Shown piece by piece: positions 46,817-55,500 of a stretch of 64,000 nucleotides of DNA (position 1 is the stretch's first letter; each line of letters begins with the position of its first letter). Below the pieces are notes generated by a model. It ran no database searches. It was not told the origin of the DNA and worked only from the letters and a program-made list of their open reading frames with translations. Made by a program: the position numbers and the translations under genes. Location of the stretch: positions 1 to 64,000 of the forward strand of contig NZ_BAHC01000154.1 in NCBI RefSeq assembly GCF_000298195.1. The letters run 5' to 3'. The stretch comes from Gordonia rhizosphera NBRC 16068 (GTDB taxonomy: Bacteria > Actinomycetota > Actinomycetes > Mycobacteriales > Mycobacteriaceae).

Positions 46817-47449
46817 GTGACTCTCGCCCAAGAAGAACGTGCCGCCCTCGTCGAGTCGATGCGCGCCGTCGGACCCGACGCCCCCACCCTGTGCGAAGGA
46901 TGGACGACCCGCGACCTCGCCGCGCACATCGTCGTACGCGAGCGCCGTCCGGACAGCGGCCTCGGCATCCTGATCAAACCGCTGGCCGGATACACCGAAA
47001 GTGTCCGTACCAAGGCCGCGCAGGAGCCGTGGGACGCGCTGCTGGACAAGGTGGCCTCCGGGCCACCGCTCTGGTCGCCGATGCGCCCCGTCGACCGATG
47101 GGCGAACCTCGCCGAGATGTTCGTCCACCACGAGGACGTCCTGCGCGGTGCCGCCGGCCGTGATTCGGAGTGGACACCGCGGGTTCTGTCCGACGAATTG
47201 CAGCACGCCCTGCTGGGCTCGGCGAAGATGGTCGGCCGGATGTCGCTGAAGAATGCGCCGGCCCGCACGACCCTGCGGACGCCTGACGGCCACGACGTGG
47301 TCAGCGGCGGTCAGGGCGGGGCGGTGACCATCACCGGCACCCCCGGCGAGCTGGTGCTCTTCGCGTACGGACGTGCGCCGGTAGCGCTGGAATTCGACGG
47401 CGACGAGGCGTTGGTCTCTGCGGTGAAGGACTCCGAGCGCAGCATCTGA
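46817..47449 (+). CDS. TIGR03085-family DinB-like metal-binding protein
   Basis: 210 residues of the DinB/mycothiol-dependent maleylpyruvate isomerase-like superfamily, TIGR03085 subgroup. LCEGWTTRDLAAHIVVRERR carries the metal-binding histidine near residue 35, and EMFVHHEDVLRGA supplies the second pair near residue 100. Members are mostly actinobacterial and may use mycothiol; no reaction is assigned. GTG 46817 is supported by a leaderless -10 box. It stands between rnj and ftsK on the same strand. Confidence 0.82.
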   Translation: MTLAQEERAALVESMRAVGPDAPTLCEGWTTRDLAAHIVVRERRPDSGLGILIKPLAGYTESVRTKAAQEPWDALLDKVASGPPLWSPMRPVDRWANLAEMFVHHEDVLRGAAGRDSEWTPRVLSDELQHALLGSAKMVGRMSLKNAPARTTLRTPDGHDVVSGGQGGAVTITGTPGELVLFAYGRAPVALEFDGDEALVSAVKDSERSI

Positions 47450-47548
47450 CCCGACGGCACAGACCCGCCACGACGGTGTCCGGTTACGAATTCGACACGC
47501 AACCGAGTTGCCAGTGTTGCCCATGTGACTGAGGTGACGGATGCCGAC

Positions 47549-47554
47549 TAGTCT
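47549..47554 (+). promoter_or_regulatory. -10 box (TAGTCT) of ftsK, leaderless
   Basis: TAGTCT is followed by a 6-nt spacer and ATG 47561. No ribosome-binding site precedes the ATG, which agrees with a leaderless transcript. Confidence 0.6.
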
Positions 47555-47560
47555 GTCCGC

Positions 47561-50500
47561 ATGGCTTCGAAAGCAACCACGGGTGCGCGTAAGAGCGGTG
47601 CCCGCAAGGCACCGGCACGCGCGACCGCCGGCACCACGAAGTCGGGTACCCGGGGGACGCGCAACTCGAACACACCGAAATCGGCGGCGCGCTCCACATC
47701 CGGTGCCCGCGGTGGGTCGTCGTCGCGGGGTTCGGGCGCCTCGAGCTCGACGACGCGCAGCAGCGGGGCGTCTAGGCGGGCCGACGCGTCGGCCGACATC
47801 CACCGTCGATCCGTCGCCGCGACAGGCGCGTCCGCGGTCGGTCGGGGACTGGGCGCGGGTTGGTCTCTGATGGCACGCGGGGTCGGCAGCCTGGCCCGCG
47901 TCGGCGGTGGTCCCGACAACCCCGGCGGCAGGCGCGGATTCGTCGACGACGATGTGCGTGACGACGAGGATCTCGACGACGCGCCCGACGACGGGTTCGA
48001 CCTCGACGGTCCGCTTCTCGACGACGAGCCGCGCCCGGGTGCGCGTCGCCGCGCGGCGCCTGCGCAGCGCCGCGATCTGTCCGGGCATTCCCATCACCGC
48101 GACGGAGTCGCCCTGGCGATCCTCGCGCTGTCGCTGCTGGTCGGGGCCAGCGTGTGGTTCGGAGCCGCCGGACCGGTCGGCGCCTTCATCGATGCGCTGA
48201 CCCGGGCGATCGTCGGCGTGGCCGCTGCCGTCGTGCCGCCGGCGCTGGCGGCGCTGGCGATCGTCCTGATGCGTCGCCCACCGAACCCGGAGCGCCGGGC
48301 CCGCTACCTCGGTGCGGGACTGCTGCTGGTGTTGCCGATGCTCGGCCTGATCCATCTCACCGCCGGTGCCCCGGTGGAACTGCCGGAACGCTCGGCGGCC
48401 GGCGGCTTCCTCGGGTTCGCGGTCGGCACGCCGCTGACCAACGGTGTCACCGCGTGGATCTCGGTACCCATCCTGGTCCTGTGTATCGCCTTCGGTGCCC
48501 TCATCCTGTCCGGCAAGACCATCCGTGAGGTCGTCGACGGCACCTCCCGGTATCTCGGGCTCGGGCTCGGGCTCCCCGACGACGACGTCGCGCCCTGGGA
48601 CGACCTCGACCCCGACGACCTCGATCCCGACGATGACGGCGATCCCGACGACGGGGCGCGCGCCGGATCGAGACGTCGCGGCGCCGACGACGAGGTCACC
48701 GAGACCATCTCGCGGCGATCCGGCTACTCCGACGATCCGTACGAGAACTACCCGCCCGACTCCGAACCGGTGCGCCGTCGGCGCACCCGCCGTCCGGTGG
48801 ACCCCGACGTCGACGCGGCGGACTTCGCCGCGGCCGACACGGTCCCGTTCGATGACGAGATCACCGAGCAGATCGGCCGGCCTGCCGCCGACGACGACGA
48901 GCCGGTACCCTCGCGTCGGTCGTCGTCGGGGACCAAGACCGCGCGGAGTCGCACCAAGGCAGCATCGTCGGGGGCCACATCCTCGGGGGCGGCGGCGACG
49001 TCGGGGACCGCATCGTCGGAGCCGGGGGATGCGGACGCCGCGGACTTCGCGGGGGACCTCATCGACCGTGCCGTCGAGGGGGAGTACCGGCTGCCGCCGG
49101 CGACCCTGCTGGTCGACGGGGATCCGCCCAAGCAGGGTGGCCGGTCCAACGACGAGATGATCGATCGCATCACCGGCGTGCTCGAACAGTTCAAGATCGA
49201 CGCGGCGGTCACCGGCTACACACGCGGGCCCACGGTGACCCGCTACGAGGTCGAACTCGGGCCCGGTGTGAAGGTCGAGAAGATCACCGCGCTGCAGCGC
49301 AACATCGCCTACGCGGTCGCTACCGACAACGTCCGGCTGCTCGCCCCGATCCCCGGCAAATCCGCGGTGGGCATCGAGGTGCCCAACAGCGACCGGGAGA
49401 TGGTGCGGCTGGCCGACGTGCTCAAGGCGCCGAAGACCCGCAAGGACAACCATCCGCTGATCATCGGCCTCGGCAAGGACATCGAGGGCGAGTTCGTCAG
49501 CGCGAACCTCGCCAAGATGCCGCACCTGCTGGTCGCGGGTTCGACCGGCTCGGGCAAGTCCAGCTTCGTCAACTCGATGCTCGTCTCGTTGCTGACCCGC
49601 GCGACCCCCGACGACGTGCGGATGATCCTCATCGACCCGAAGATGGTGGAACTGACCCCGTATGAGGGGATTCCGCACCTGATCACGCCGATCATCACCC
49701 AGCCCAAGAAGGCGGCCGCGGCGCTCGCATGGCTGGTCGAGGAGATGGAGCAGCGCTATCAGGACATGAAGGCGTCGCGGGTGCGCCACATCGACGACTT
49801 CAACGCGAAGGTGCGCTCCGGGGAGATCACCACGCCCCTGGGCAGCGAGCGCGTGTACACGCCGTATCCCTACATCCTGGCCATCGTCGACGAGCTCGCC
49901 GACCTGATGATGACCGCCCCGCGGGACGTCGAGGACGCGATCGTGCGAATCACCCAGAAGGCGCGTGCGGCGGGTATCCACCTGGTGCTGGCCACGCAGC
50001 GACCCTCGGTCGACGTGGTGACCGGCCTGATCAAGACGAACGTGCCCTCTCGTCTGGCCTTCGCCACCTCGTCGTTGACCGACTCGCGGGTCATTCTGGA
50101 TCAGCCGGGCGCGGAGAAGCTCATCGGCATGGGTGACGGTCTGTTCCTGCCGATGGGGGCGAACAAGCCGATCCGCATGCAGGGTGCGTTCATCACCGAC
50201 GAGGAGATCGCCGCGGTCGTCGAGTTCACCCGCGACCAGGGCGAACCCGATTACACCGAGGGCGTGACGACCGCAAAGGCCGGCGACAAGAAGGAGATCG
50301 ACGGCGACATCGGCAACGATCTCGATGATCTGCTGGCCGCGGTCGAACTCGTGGTGTCCAGTCAGTTCGGCTCGACGTCGATGCTGCAGCGCAAACTGCG
50401 CGTCGGATTCGCCAAGGCGGGTCGTCTGATGGACCTGATGGAGACCCGGGGCGTCGTCGGGCCCTCCGAGGGTTCCAAGGCCCGCGAGGTGCTGGTCAAG

Positions 50501-50563
50501 CCCGAGGACCTGGCCGGTGTCATCGCCTCGATCACCGGCGGTGGGGACGAGGCCCCGGAGTAG
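47561..50563 (+). CDS. ftsK: DNA translocase FtsK
   Basis: FtsK is a septum-anchored motor that moves chromosome ends through the closing division site. The 1000-residue protein starts with about 180 disordered Ala/Ser/Gly/Lys residues. Four hydrophobic segments follow at about 185-335, then a linker of about 180 residues rich in Asp and Arg. The motor domain has Walker [13 protein letters not shown] near residue 660 and Walker B MILIDPKM near residue 690. The C-terminal gamma domain contains [20 protein letters not shown], which reads KOPS-type polar sequences. It is leaderless. Confidence 0.96.
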   Translation: MASKATTGARKSGARKAPARATAGTTKSGTRGTRNSNTPKSAARSTSGARGGSSSRGSGASSSTTRSSGASRRADASADIHRRSVAATGASAVGRGLGAGWSLMARGVGSLARVGGGPDNPGGRRGFVDDDVRDDEDLDDAPDDGFDLDGPLLDDEPRPGARRRAAPAQRRDLSGHSHHRDGVALAILALSLLVGASVWFGAAGPVGAFIDALTRAIVGVAAAVVPPALAALAIVLMRRPPNPERRARYLGAGLLLVLPMLGLIHLTAGAPVELPERSAAGGFLGFAVGTPLTNGVTAWISVPILVLCIAFGALILSGKTIREVVDGTSRYLGLGLGLPDDDVAPWDDLDPDDLDPDDDGDPDDGARAGSRRRGADDEVTETISRRSGYSDDPYENYPPDSEPVRRRRTRRPVDPDVDAADFAAADTVPFDDEITEQIGRPAADDDEPVPSRRSSSGTKTARSRTKAASSGATSSGAAATSGTASSEPGDADAADFAGDLIDRAVEGEYRLPPATLLVDGDPPKQGGRSNDEMIDRITGVLEQFKIDAAVTGYTRGPTVTRYEVELGPGVKVEKITALQRNIAYAVATDNVRLLAPIPGKSAVGIEVPNSDREMVRLADVLKAPKTRKDNHPLIIGLGKDIEGEFVSANLAKMPHLLVAGSTGSGKSSFVNSMLVSLLTRATPDDVRMILIDPKMVELTPYEGIPHLITPIITQPKKAAAALAWLVEEMEQRYQDMKASRVRHIDDFNAKVRSGEITTPLGSERVYTPYPYILAIVDELADLMMTAPRDVEDAIVRITQKARAAGIHLVLATQRPSVDVVTGLIKTNVPSRLAFATSSLTDSRVILDQPGAEKLIGMGDGLFLPMGANKPIRMQGAFITDEEIAAVVEFTRDQGEPDYTEGVTTAKAGDKKEIDGDIGNDLDDLLAAVELVVSSQFGSTSMLQRKLRVGFAKAGRLMDLMETRGVVGPSEGSKAREVLVKPEDLAGVIASITGGGDEAPE

Positions 50564-50572
50564 ACCCGACGA

Positions 50573-50995
50573 TCACGTCAGACCGTGCTCGTCGAGCCAG
50601 GTCCGGGCACGGCGTGCCGACGCCCGGCTCAGCCAGGCGTCCTGGATCACCTCGGCGAGCTCGTCGTAGGTCAGCTCTGAGATCCGCGAGGTGCGCAGCA
50701 GCACCGACGGGTGCCCGTTGAAATGCGGCGTGGTGAAGAACGGCGAGTCGGGGTCCTGAACGAGGGCGAGCTTGTCATCGTCGGAGGGCACCCAGAAGAC
50801 GACGACGTCGTCGTAGCGCTCGCCGGTGTCCGGGTCGAACGCGTCGGGGCGGGGTGTGCGGAAGAACACGAACGACTTCCCGCCGACCTGGTAGACGGGC
50901 CGGCCGGGATGACTGCCGGCGTCTGTCACGTGCGGCATTCCGCTCGCCACGTCGTGGATGTCGGTGACCGTCGCCGGACGTTGCGCAGCCGCCAT
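50573..50995 (-). CDS. MmcQ/YjbR-family protein
   Basis: 140 residues of the MmcQ/YjbR double-wing fold: ASGMPHVTDAG near the start, YQVGGKSFVFFR, and GHPSVLLRTSRISELTYDEL leading to the C-terminal [18 protein letters not shown]. The family is called DNA-binding, but a function is not established. It is convergent with ftsK, 9 nt from that stop. On this strand TACGGT stands 6 nt before the ATG, so the message is probably leaderless. Confidence 0.85.
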   Translation of the reverse strand: MAAAQRPATVTDIHDVASGMPHVTDAGSHPGRPVYQVGGKSFVFFRTPRPDAFDPDTGERYDDVVVFWVPSDDDKLALVQDPDSPFFTTPHFNGHPSVLLRTSRISELTYDELAEVIQDAWLSRASARRARTWLDEHGLT

Positions 50996-51001
50996 GTGCC
51001 A

Positions 51002-51007
51002 ACCGTA
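51002..51007 (-). promoter_or_regulatory. -10 box (TACGGT) of the YjbR-family gene, leaderless
   Basis: On the minus strand TACGGT is followed by 6 nt and the ATG at 50995. It lies back to back with the TACTAT of the TerC transcript at 51016. Confidence 0.5.
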
Positions 51008-51015
51008 CGCAGACG

Positions 51016-51021
51016 TACTAT
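51016..51021 (+). promoter_or_regulatory. -10 box (TACTAT) of the riboswitch-TerC transcript
   Basis: TACTAT lies 14 nt before the predicted riboswitch and matches the TANNNT form. A start near 51028 would give a 190-nt leader carrying the whole aptamer. Confidence 0.5.
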
Positions 51022-51035
51022 CCTGGTCGAGATCG

Positions 51036-51176
51036 AAGAGGGGAGTATCCCCATCCTCGCGGCGTCTCCGTCAATACGGTCCGCCGGTTCACGGTGCCGA
51101 TCATCGTGACCGCGGTGGACCCGGATTCGTCGGTCGGGTGTTCGCCATCGTCCGGGCCCGGCGGGAGAGACCTCTG
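51036..51176 (+). ncRNA. yybP-ykoY (manganese) riboswitch
   Basis: The 5' block AAGAGGGGAGTA and the 3' block GAGAGACCTCT are the two conserved parts of the yybP-ykoY aptamer. AGAGG (51037-51041) pairs with CCTCT (51171-51175) to form P1; GGGGAGTA and AGACC are the conserved junction residues that contact Mn2+. Between them lie several GC-rich helices. This class senses manganese and commonly precedes TerC/MntP exporters, exactly the gene that follows. The assignment is by eye and needs a covariance-model search. Confidence 0.8.
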
Positions 51177-51217
51177 GCATCGCTGGCTTGTGCTGCGCGC
51201 TGGAGGAGATCATTTCT

Positions 51218-52252
51218 ATGGATGTGTCGACAATCACCTGGATCGTCACCTGTGTGGTGATCCTGGGTCTGTTCGTCTTCGACTTCTTTGCCCACGTCCG
51301 GGTGCCCCATGCACCCAGCATCAAGGAATCCGGCTTCTGGTCGGCGGTCTACATATCGATCGCCGTGGTGTTCGGCCTCTTCGTGTGGTGGAAGTGGGGA
51401 CACGCCGCCGGCGGTGAATACTTCGCCGGCTACGTCACCGAGAAGGCGCTTTCGGTCGACAACCTCTTCGTCTTCGTCATCATCATGTCGAAGTTCGCCG
51501 TACCGCGCGAATACCAGCAGAAGGTGCTGCTGCTCGGCATCGTGATGGCGCTGGTGATGCGCGGTCTGTTCATCGCGGTCGGTGCGGCCGCGATCAACGC
51601 CTACAGCTGGGTCTTCTACCTCTTCGGCGCGTTCCTGATCTACACCGCGATCAAGCTGGTGCGCGAGAGCGACGACCCGGTCGAGCACGAGGAGGAGCGC
51701 GAGAGCCGGTTGGAGCGCTTCGTGAAGCGCGTCCTGCGCACCTCGGACGACTACGACGGCGACAAGCTGTTCACCCGGGCCAACGGCAAGCGCATGGCGA
51801 CCCCGATGCTCATGGTGTTGATCGTCATCGGCTTCACCGACGTCCTGTTCGCGCTCGACTCGATCCCGGCCATCTACGGCCTGACCCAGGAGCCGTACCT
51901 GGTCTTCACCGCCAATGCGTTCGCACTCATGGGGCTGCGGCAGCTGTACTTCCTGCTCGGCGGGCTGCTCGACCGGCTCGTGTACCTGTCCTACGGGCTG
52001 TCGTTCATCCTCGCCTTCATCGGCGTGAAGCTCGTGCTGCACGCCCTGCACGAGAACACCCTGCCGTTCATCAACGGCGGCGAGCATGTGTCGGTGCCGG
52101 AGATCTCCACGGTGGCGTCGCTGGCCGTCATCATCGTCACGCTGGTGATCACCACGGTCGCAAGCCTGATCAAGTCGAACGGCGACGACGGCGGGTCCGG
52201 CACCTCGCCGGCGGTGGAATCGGGGCGGTCCGATCAGTCGAACGGACCGTAG
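51218..52252 (+). CDS. TerC-family integral membrane protein, probable manganese exporter
   Basis: 344 residues with about seven to nine membrane segments. FDFFAHVRVPHAPSIKESG opens the family core. AGYVTEKALSVDNLFVFVII and FTDVLFALDSIPAIYG carry the conserved acidic residues thought to pass metal. A loop of about 55 residues rich in Asp and Glu lies in the middle. ATG 51218 follows GGAGGAG. The upstream manganese riboswitch indicates a role in manganese efflux. The last 19 bases overlap the convergent YciI gene. Confidence 0.9.
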   Translation: MDVSTITWIVTCVVILGLFVFDFFAHVRVPHAPSIKESGFWSAVYISIAVVFGLFVWWKWGHAAGGEYFAGYVTEKALSVDNLFVFVIIMSKFAVPREYQQKVLLLGIVMALVMRGLFIAVGAAAINAYSWVFYLFGAFLIYTAIKLVRESDDPVEHEEERESRLERFVKRVLRTSDDYDGDKLFTRANGKRMATPMLMVLIVIGFTDVLFALDSIPAIYGLTQEPYLVFTANAFALMGLRQLYFLLGGLLDRLVYLSYGLSFILAFIGVKLVLHALHENTLPFINGGEHVSVPEISTVASLAVIIVTLVITTVASLIKSNGDDGGSGTSPAVESGRSDQSNGP

Positions 52253-52515
52253 AGCTGTCCCCATTCGACGACCCGCACCGCGTCGACCGCCTCGTGGGCG
52301 ATGAACGGGTCGTTGGCGATGAACGCCTCCGCGGCCTCGAGACCCTCCGCGCGGATCACCAGGAGCGCACCGCTGCCGTCCGGGTAGGCGCCGACGAGTA
52401 GCACGTTGCCCGCCGTGTGCTCCTCATCGAGCCACTGGCGGTGCAGCGGGCGGTACTGGTCGCGTAGCGCCGCCTTGGCGCTGCCGTAGGTGTAGTGCAC
52501 TGCGAACATCGACAT
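52234..52515 (-). CDS. YciI-family protein
   Basis: 93 residues: the family fold of a ferredoxin-like dimer with conserved His/Asp, here MFAVHYTYG, RPLHRQWLDEEHTAGNVLLV, GSGALLVIRAEGLEAAEAFI and ANDPFIAHEAVD. The function of YciI proteins is mostly unknown; some are enzymes for chlorinated ring compounds. An AGGAG ribosome-binding site precedes ATG 52515. It overlaps the 3' end of TerC by 19 bp, tail to tail, and lies 13 nt downstream of argA on the same strand. Confidence 0.87.
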   Translation of the reverse strand: MSMFAVHYTYGSAKAALRDQYRPLHRQWLDEEHTAGNVLLVGAYPDGSGALLVIRAEGLEAAEAFIANDPFIAHEAVDAVRVVEWGQLYGPFD

Positions 52516-52528
52516 CGTCGGCTCCTGT

Positions 52529-53083
52529 TCAGGTCGTTTGATCGAGGGAGGCGAGCATCCGGGTGTTGCCCAGGGTGTTCGGCTTCACGTAGCTGAGATC
52601 GAGGAACTCGGCGACACCTGTGTCGTAGGACCGGCACATCTCCTCGAAGACCTCGCGGGTCACCGGAGTCCCCTCGATCTCGGCGAACCCATGCCGGGCG
52701 AAGAAGGCGGTCTCGAAGGTGAGCACGAACACCCGCGAGAGCTGCAGCTCACGGGCCACGTCCATGAGACGACCGACCAGCCGGTGGCCGATACCGCGAC
52801 CGCCGTGCGCATGGTCCACCGCGACGGTACGCACCTCGCCGAGGTCGGCCCAGAGGACGTGCAGCGCGCCGCACCCCACCACGACTCCGTCGATGTCGGC
52901 GACCCAGAACTCCTGCACGGCCTCGTAGAGGGTGACGAGATTCTTCTCGAGAAGGATGCGCCCGGCGTACTGGTCGATCAGTTCCTTGATGCGTGGCACA
53001 TCCGAGGTGCGGGCCCGGCGGACGACCACGTCGGATGACCCGGTGTCAGGCGTGGGCGCCGGTTCGGGCGCGACAGGGGGCAT
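52529..53083 (-). CDS. argA: Amino-acid N-acetyltransferase (ArgA-like, GNAT)
   Basis: 184 residues of the stand-alone GNAT type equivalent to mycobacterial Rv2747, which acetylates glutamate or glutamine at the start of arginine synthesis. VVRRARTSDVPRIKELIDQY opens the domain and VDHAHGGRGIGHRLVGRL is the acetyl-CoA loop near residue 95. FFARHGFAEIEGTPV is typical of this subgroup. A short Pro-rich N-terminus precedes it. ftsK-argA-pgsA order is conserved with mycobacteria. TACTGT lies 8 nt upstream of the ATG and may be its -10 box. Confidence 0.88.
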   Translation of the reverse strand: MPPVAPEPAPTPDTGSSDVVVRRARTSDVPRIKELIDQYAGRILLEKNLVTLYEAVQEFWVADIDGVVVGCGALHVLWADLGEVRTVAVDHAHGGRGIGHRLVGRLMDVARELQLSRVFVLTFETAFFARHGFAEIEGTPVTREVFEEMCRSYDTGVAEFLDLSYVKPNTLGNTRMLASLDQTT

Positions 53084-53185
53084 GGCATCTCACAGTAGTC
53101 GCGCCGCGGAGCGCGATGCACGCCGTTTCCGGTGTGGCGCGCGTGGAATGACGACCTGACGGACCAGCGCCGACGGCCCTGTCGA

Positions 53186-53191
53186 TAGTCT
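53186..53191 (+). promoter_or_regulatory. -10 box (TAGTCT) upstream of the pgsA leader peptide
   Basis: TAGTCT is followed by 7 nt and GTG 53199. The spacing predicts a leaderless transcript whose first codon is that GTG and not the pgsA start, 53 nt further on. Confidence 0.6.
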
Positions 53192-53198
53192 GGTGGAC

Positions 53199-53255
53199 GT
53201 GCGGGAGCAGTATCGCCGGGTGGGGGCCCGGCCACGACGGGTCGGTTCGACATGA
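53199..53255 (+). CDS. Short leader peptide overlapping pgsA
   Basis: An 18-codon frame, VREQYRRVGARPRRVGST, begins at the GTG predicted by the leaderless promoter and ends in TGA at 53253-53255, overlapping the pgsA ATG as ATGA. It is basic (six Arg). No ribosome-binding site is needed for the peptide, and the overlap would let terminating ribosomes start pgsA. It may be a real leader peptide or simply the means by which pgsA is translated. Confidence 0.5.
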   Translation: MREQYRRVGARPRRVGST

Positions 53256-53905
53256 CCGACCGGATTCGCCGTGCGGCGAGCGAGCACCGACTCGCGGCGA
53301 CCGACCGCGGACCGGATCACATCACCGATCCGGTCGACGCGGTCCCGGTGGTCAACATCGCGAACGCGTTGACCGTCTTCCGGATTGTGCTCGTGCCCGT
53401 GTTCGTGGTCGTCCTGTTCGTCGGCGGCGGACATGACACGGGCTGGCGGATCGCCGCCGCGATCGTGTTCGTGGTGGCCGCCATCACCGACCGCTACGAC
53501 GGACGGCTGGCCCGCGAACGTGGTCTCATCACCGACTTCGGCAAACTCGCCGACCCCATCGCGGACAAGGCGCTGATCGGGGCTGCGCTCGTCGGGCTGT
53601 CGATCCTCGGCGATCTGGCCTGGTGGGTCACCGTGGTGATCCTGGTCCGCGAACTGGGTGTGACGGGGCTGCGCTTCTGGGTGCTGCGTCACGGGGTGAT
53701 CCCGGCGAGTCGGGGCGGCAAGCTGAAGACGTTGCTGCAGTCCGTCGCGATAGGCCTGTACCTGCTGCCGCTCGCCGGCGCATGGCATGTGGTGGCCGCG
53801 GTGGTCATGGGGGCCGCCGTCGTGGTCACGGTGATCACCGGGTTCGACTACATCTGGCAGGCGGTGGCACTGCGCCGCGGGTCCGCCGTCGCGGCGCGAC
53901 GGTGA
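53252..53905 (+). CDS. pgsA: CDP-alcohol phosphatidyltransferase (PgsA-like)
   Basis: Such enzymes join CDP-diacylglycerol to an alcohol; at this location (Rv2746c, PgsA3) the product is thought to be phosphatidylglycerophosphate. The 217-residue protein has five to six membrane segments. The catalytic CDP-OH motif runs from residue 87, YDGRLARERGLITDFGKLAD, and continues with PIADK. The N-terminal 35 residues are polar and Arg-rich. The ATG overlaps the stop of a leader peptide. Downstream is the envelope-stress regulator clgR, which fits a membrane-maintenance context. Confidence 0.9.
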   Translation: MTDRIRRAASEHRLAATDRGPDHITDPVDAVPVVNIANALTVFRIVLVPVFVVVLFVGGGHDTGWRIAAAIVFVVAAITDRYDGRLARERGLITDFGKLADPIADKALIGAALVGLSILGDLAWWVTVVILVRELGVTGLRFWVLRHGVIPASRGGKLKTLLQSVAIGLYLLPLAGAWHVVAAVVMGAAVVVTVITGFDYIWQAVALRRGSAVAARR

Positions 53906-54112
53906 ACCGCGCACGGGCGAGCACCGAGAGTGTTCGCCCTCGGCGCAACCGGGCCCGACGCGCCCGGTCCCGGGCGGCACCAGCCGGCATATTGGACTAC
54001 TGTCGTCGTCACGGAAGTTAGGTGAGCCACCGGCGTCGAGCGTCGATACGTGGCCACCGACGGCCGTGATCGTTGACAGGCGAGACGTACCGACGACGCG
54101 TGATCGGCGCGG

Positions 54113-54139
54113 GGAACCAGAAGCGGTACCCCGTCGTTG
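54113..54139 (+). promoter_or_regulatory. Possible ECF (SigE-like) promoter of clgR
   Basis: GGAAC (54113-54117) and CGTTG (54135-54139) are separated by 17 nt, close to the GGRMY-N18-19-SGTTG pattern reported for mycobacterial SigE promoters. clgR is SigE-controlled in M. tuberculosis. The spacing is one base short, so this is only a candidate. The rest of the 280-nt gap 53906-54185 has no clear feature. Confidence 0.35.
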
Positions 54140-54185
54140 TGGAGATGTTGTCGTGACGGATCGTCAGCAGTGAGGAGGACGCTCG

Positions 54186-54551
54186 ATGGCAGTGCTACTG
54201 CGAGAGGCGCTTGGCGACAGCCTTCGCCGGGCACGCACGGCGCAGGGTCGGACCCTGCGCGAGGTGTCCACCGATGCCCGCGTGAGCCTCGGCTACCTGT
54301 CCGAGGTGGAGCGTGGCCAGAAGGAGGCGTCCAGCGAGCTGCTGGCCGCGATCTGTGACGCCCTCGACGTGGAGATCGCCGATCTCCTGCTCGACATCGG
54401 TCATGCGATGCGCCCGGCCGACCGCGACGACCTGGTGACCAGCCCGGAGACCGGTTTGGTCGCCGACGCGGAGATGGCCGTGCTCGACGCGAAGGTCGTC
54501 ATCGCCGCGCCGGCCGGCCGCAGCGAGGCGACCGCGCTCGCCGCCGCCTGA
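54186..54551 (+). CDS. clgR: Clp-gene regulator ClgR
   Basis: ClgR is an activator of clpP, clpC and the PspA system under envelope and proteotoxic stress. The 121-residue protein has a Cro/CI-type HTH at residues 8-65 ([36 protein letters not shown]), followed by a flexible tail. It ends ATALAAA, resembling the LAA-type C-termini recognised by ClpXP; known ClgR proteins are unstable Clp substrates. A GAGGAGGACGCTCG ribosome-binding site precedes the ATG. pspA follows. Confidence 0.93.
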   Translation: MAVLLREALGDSLRRARTAQGRTLREVSTDARVSLGYLSEVERGQKEASSELLAAICDALDVEIADLLLDIGHAMRPADRDDLVTSPETGLVADAEMAVLDAKVVIAAPAGRSEATALAAA

Positions 54552-54639
54552 GTCCCGGACGGACCACCGCGCGCGGTTCACCGCCGCGCGGCACCGGTCG
54601 TGCTCACGGGTGCGCCCACCCCGTCACCGCAACAACGGC

Positions 54640-54645
54640 TAGATT
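54640..54645 (+). promoter_or_regulatory. Probable -10 box (TAGATT) of the PspA-homologue gene
   Basis: TAGATT lies 45 nt before the ATG at 54691, with GGAGG between. It suggests the gene has its own promoter after clgR, in addition to any readthrough. Confidence 0.4.
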
Positions 54646-54690
54646 GGTTACACACCGCACCGAACCACCCGGAATGGAGTTGACGGAGGC

Positions 54691-55500
54691 ATGGCGAATC
54701 CGTTCGTGAAGTTGTGGCGCTATCTGATGGCACTCGGCAACGCGAAGATCGACGAGAACGCGGATCCGAAGATCCAGATCCAGCAGGCGATCGAGGAGGC
54801 GCAGCGCCAGCACCAGGCCCTGTCGCAGCAGGCCGCGTCGGTCATCGGCAACCAGCGCCAGCTGGAGATGAAGCTCAACCGCCAGCTCGAAGAGGTCGAG
54901 AAGCTGCAGGCCAACACGCGCCAGGCCCTCACCCTCGCCGATCAGGCCGCCGCTGCCGGTGATGCCGGCAAGGCAGGCGAGTACACCAACGCCGCCGAGG
55001 CGTTCGCCGCCCAGCTCGTGACCGCCGAGCAGAGCGTCGAGGATCTCAAGGCGCTGCACGACCAGTCGCTGCAGGCCGCCGAACAGGCCAAGCAGGCGGT
55101 CGAACGCAACGCGATGATGCTTCAGCAGAAGCTGGCGGAGCGTTCCAAGCTGCTCAGCCAGCTCGAGCAGGCCAAGATGCAGGAGCAGGTGAGCGCGTCG
55201 CTCAACCAGATGAGCGAACTCGCGGTGCCGGGCAACACCCCGAATCTCGATCAGGTCCGCGACAAGATCGAACGCCGCTACGCCAACGCGCTCGGCCAGG
55301 CCGAACTCGCACAGAACACGGTGCAGGGCCGGATGCAGGAGGTCCAACAGGCCGGTATCCAGATGGCCGGGCACGCGCGCCTCGAACAGATCCGGGCGAG
55401 TATGGGTGGCGCGCTGCCGTCGAGCGGCACGGGCGCTGCCGCACCGGCCGCTCAGCCCGCCCAGCCGGCGGTCGAGCAGCCGCCGCAGACCGGGAACTGA
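54691..55500 (+). CDS. pspA: PspA/IM30-family membrane-stress protein (35 kDa antigen homologue)
   Basis: 269 residues, nearly all coiled coil, as in PspA/Vipp1 membrane-remodelling proteins; matches mycobacterial Rv2744c. [19 protein letters not shown] forms the amphipathic N-terminal helix. Long Gln/Glu/Leu-rich helices follow (for example [20 protein letters not shown]), and the last 50 residues are a disordered Ala/Pro/Gln tail. The protein forms oligomers that protect the cell membrane. It follows clgR, its known regulator. The glycosyltransferase gene overlaps its stop. Confidence 0.93.
   Translation: MANPFVKLWRYLMALGNAKIDENADPKIQIQQAIEEAQRQHQALSQQAASVIGNQRQLEMKLNRQLEEVEKLQANTRQALTLADQAAAAGDAGKAGEYTNAAEAFAAQLVTAEQSVEDLKALHDQSLQAAEQAKQAVERNAMMLQQKLAERSKLLSQLEQAKMQEQVSASLNQMSELAVPGNTPNLDQVRDKIERRYANALGQAELAQNTVQGRMQEVQQAGIQMAGHARLEQIRASMGGALPSSGTGAAAPAAQPAQPAVEQPPQTGN

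Noticed and set aside
46781-49981. A 1066-residue open frame on the minus strand across the ftsK region
   Set aside because: It is antisense to ftsK and neighbours, is rich in His, Arg, Gly and Asp as expected from the complement of high-GC codons, and has no recognisable domain.
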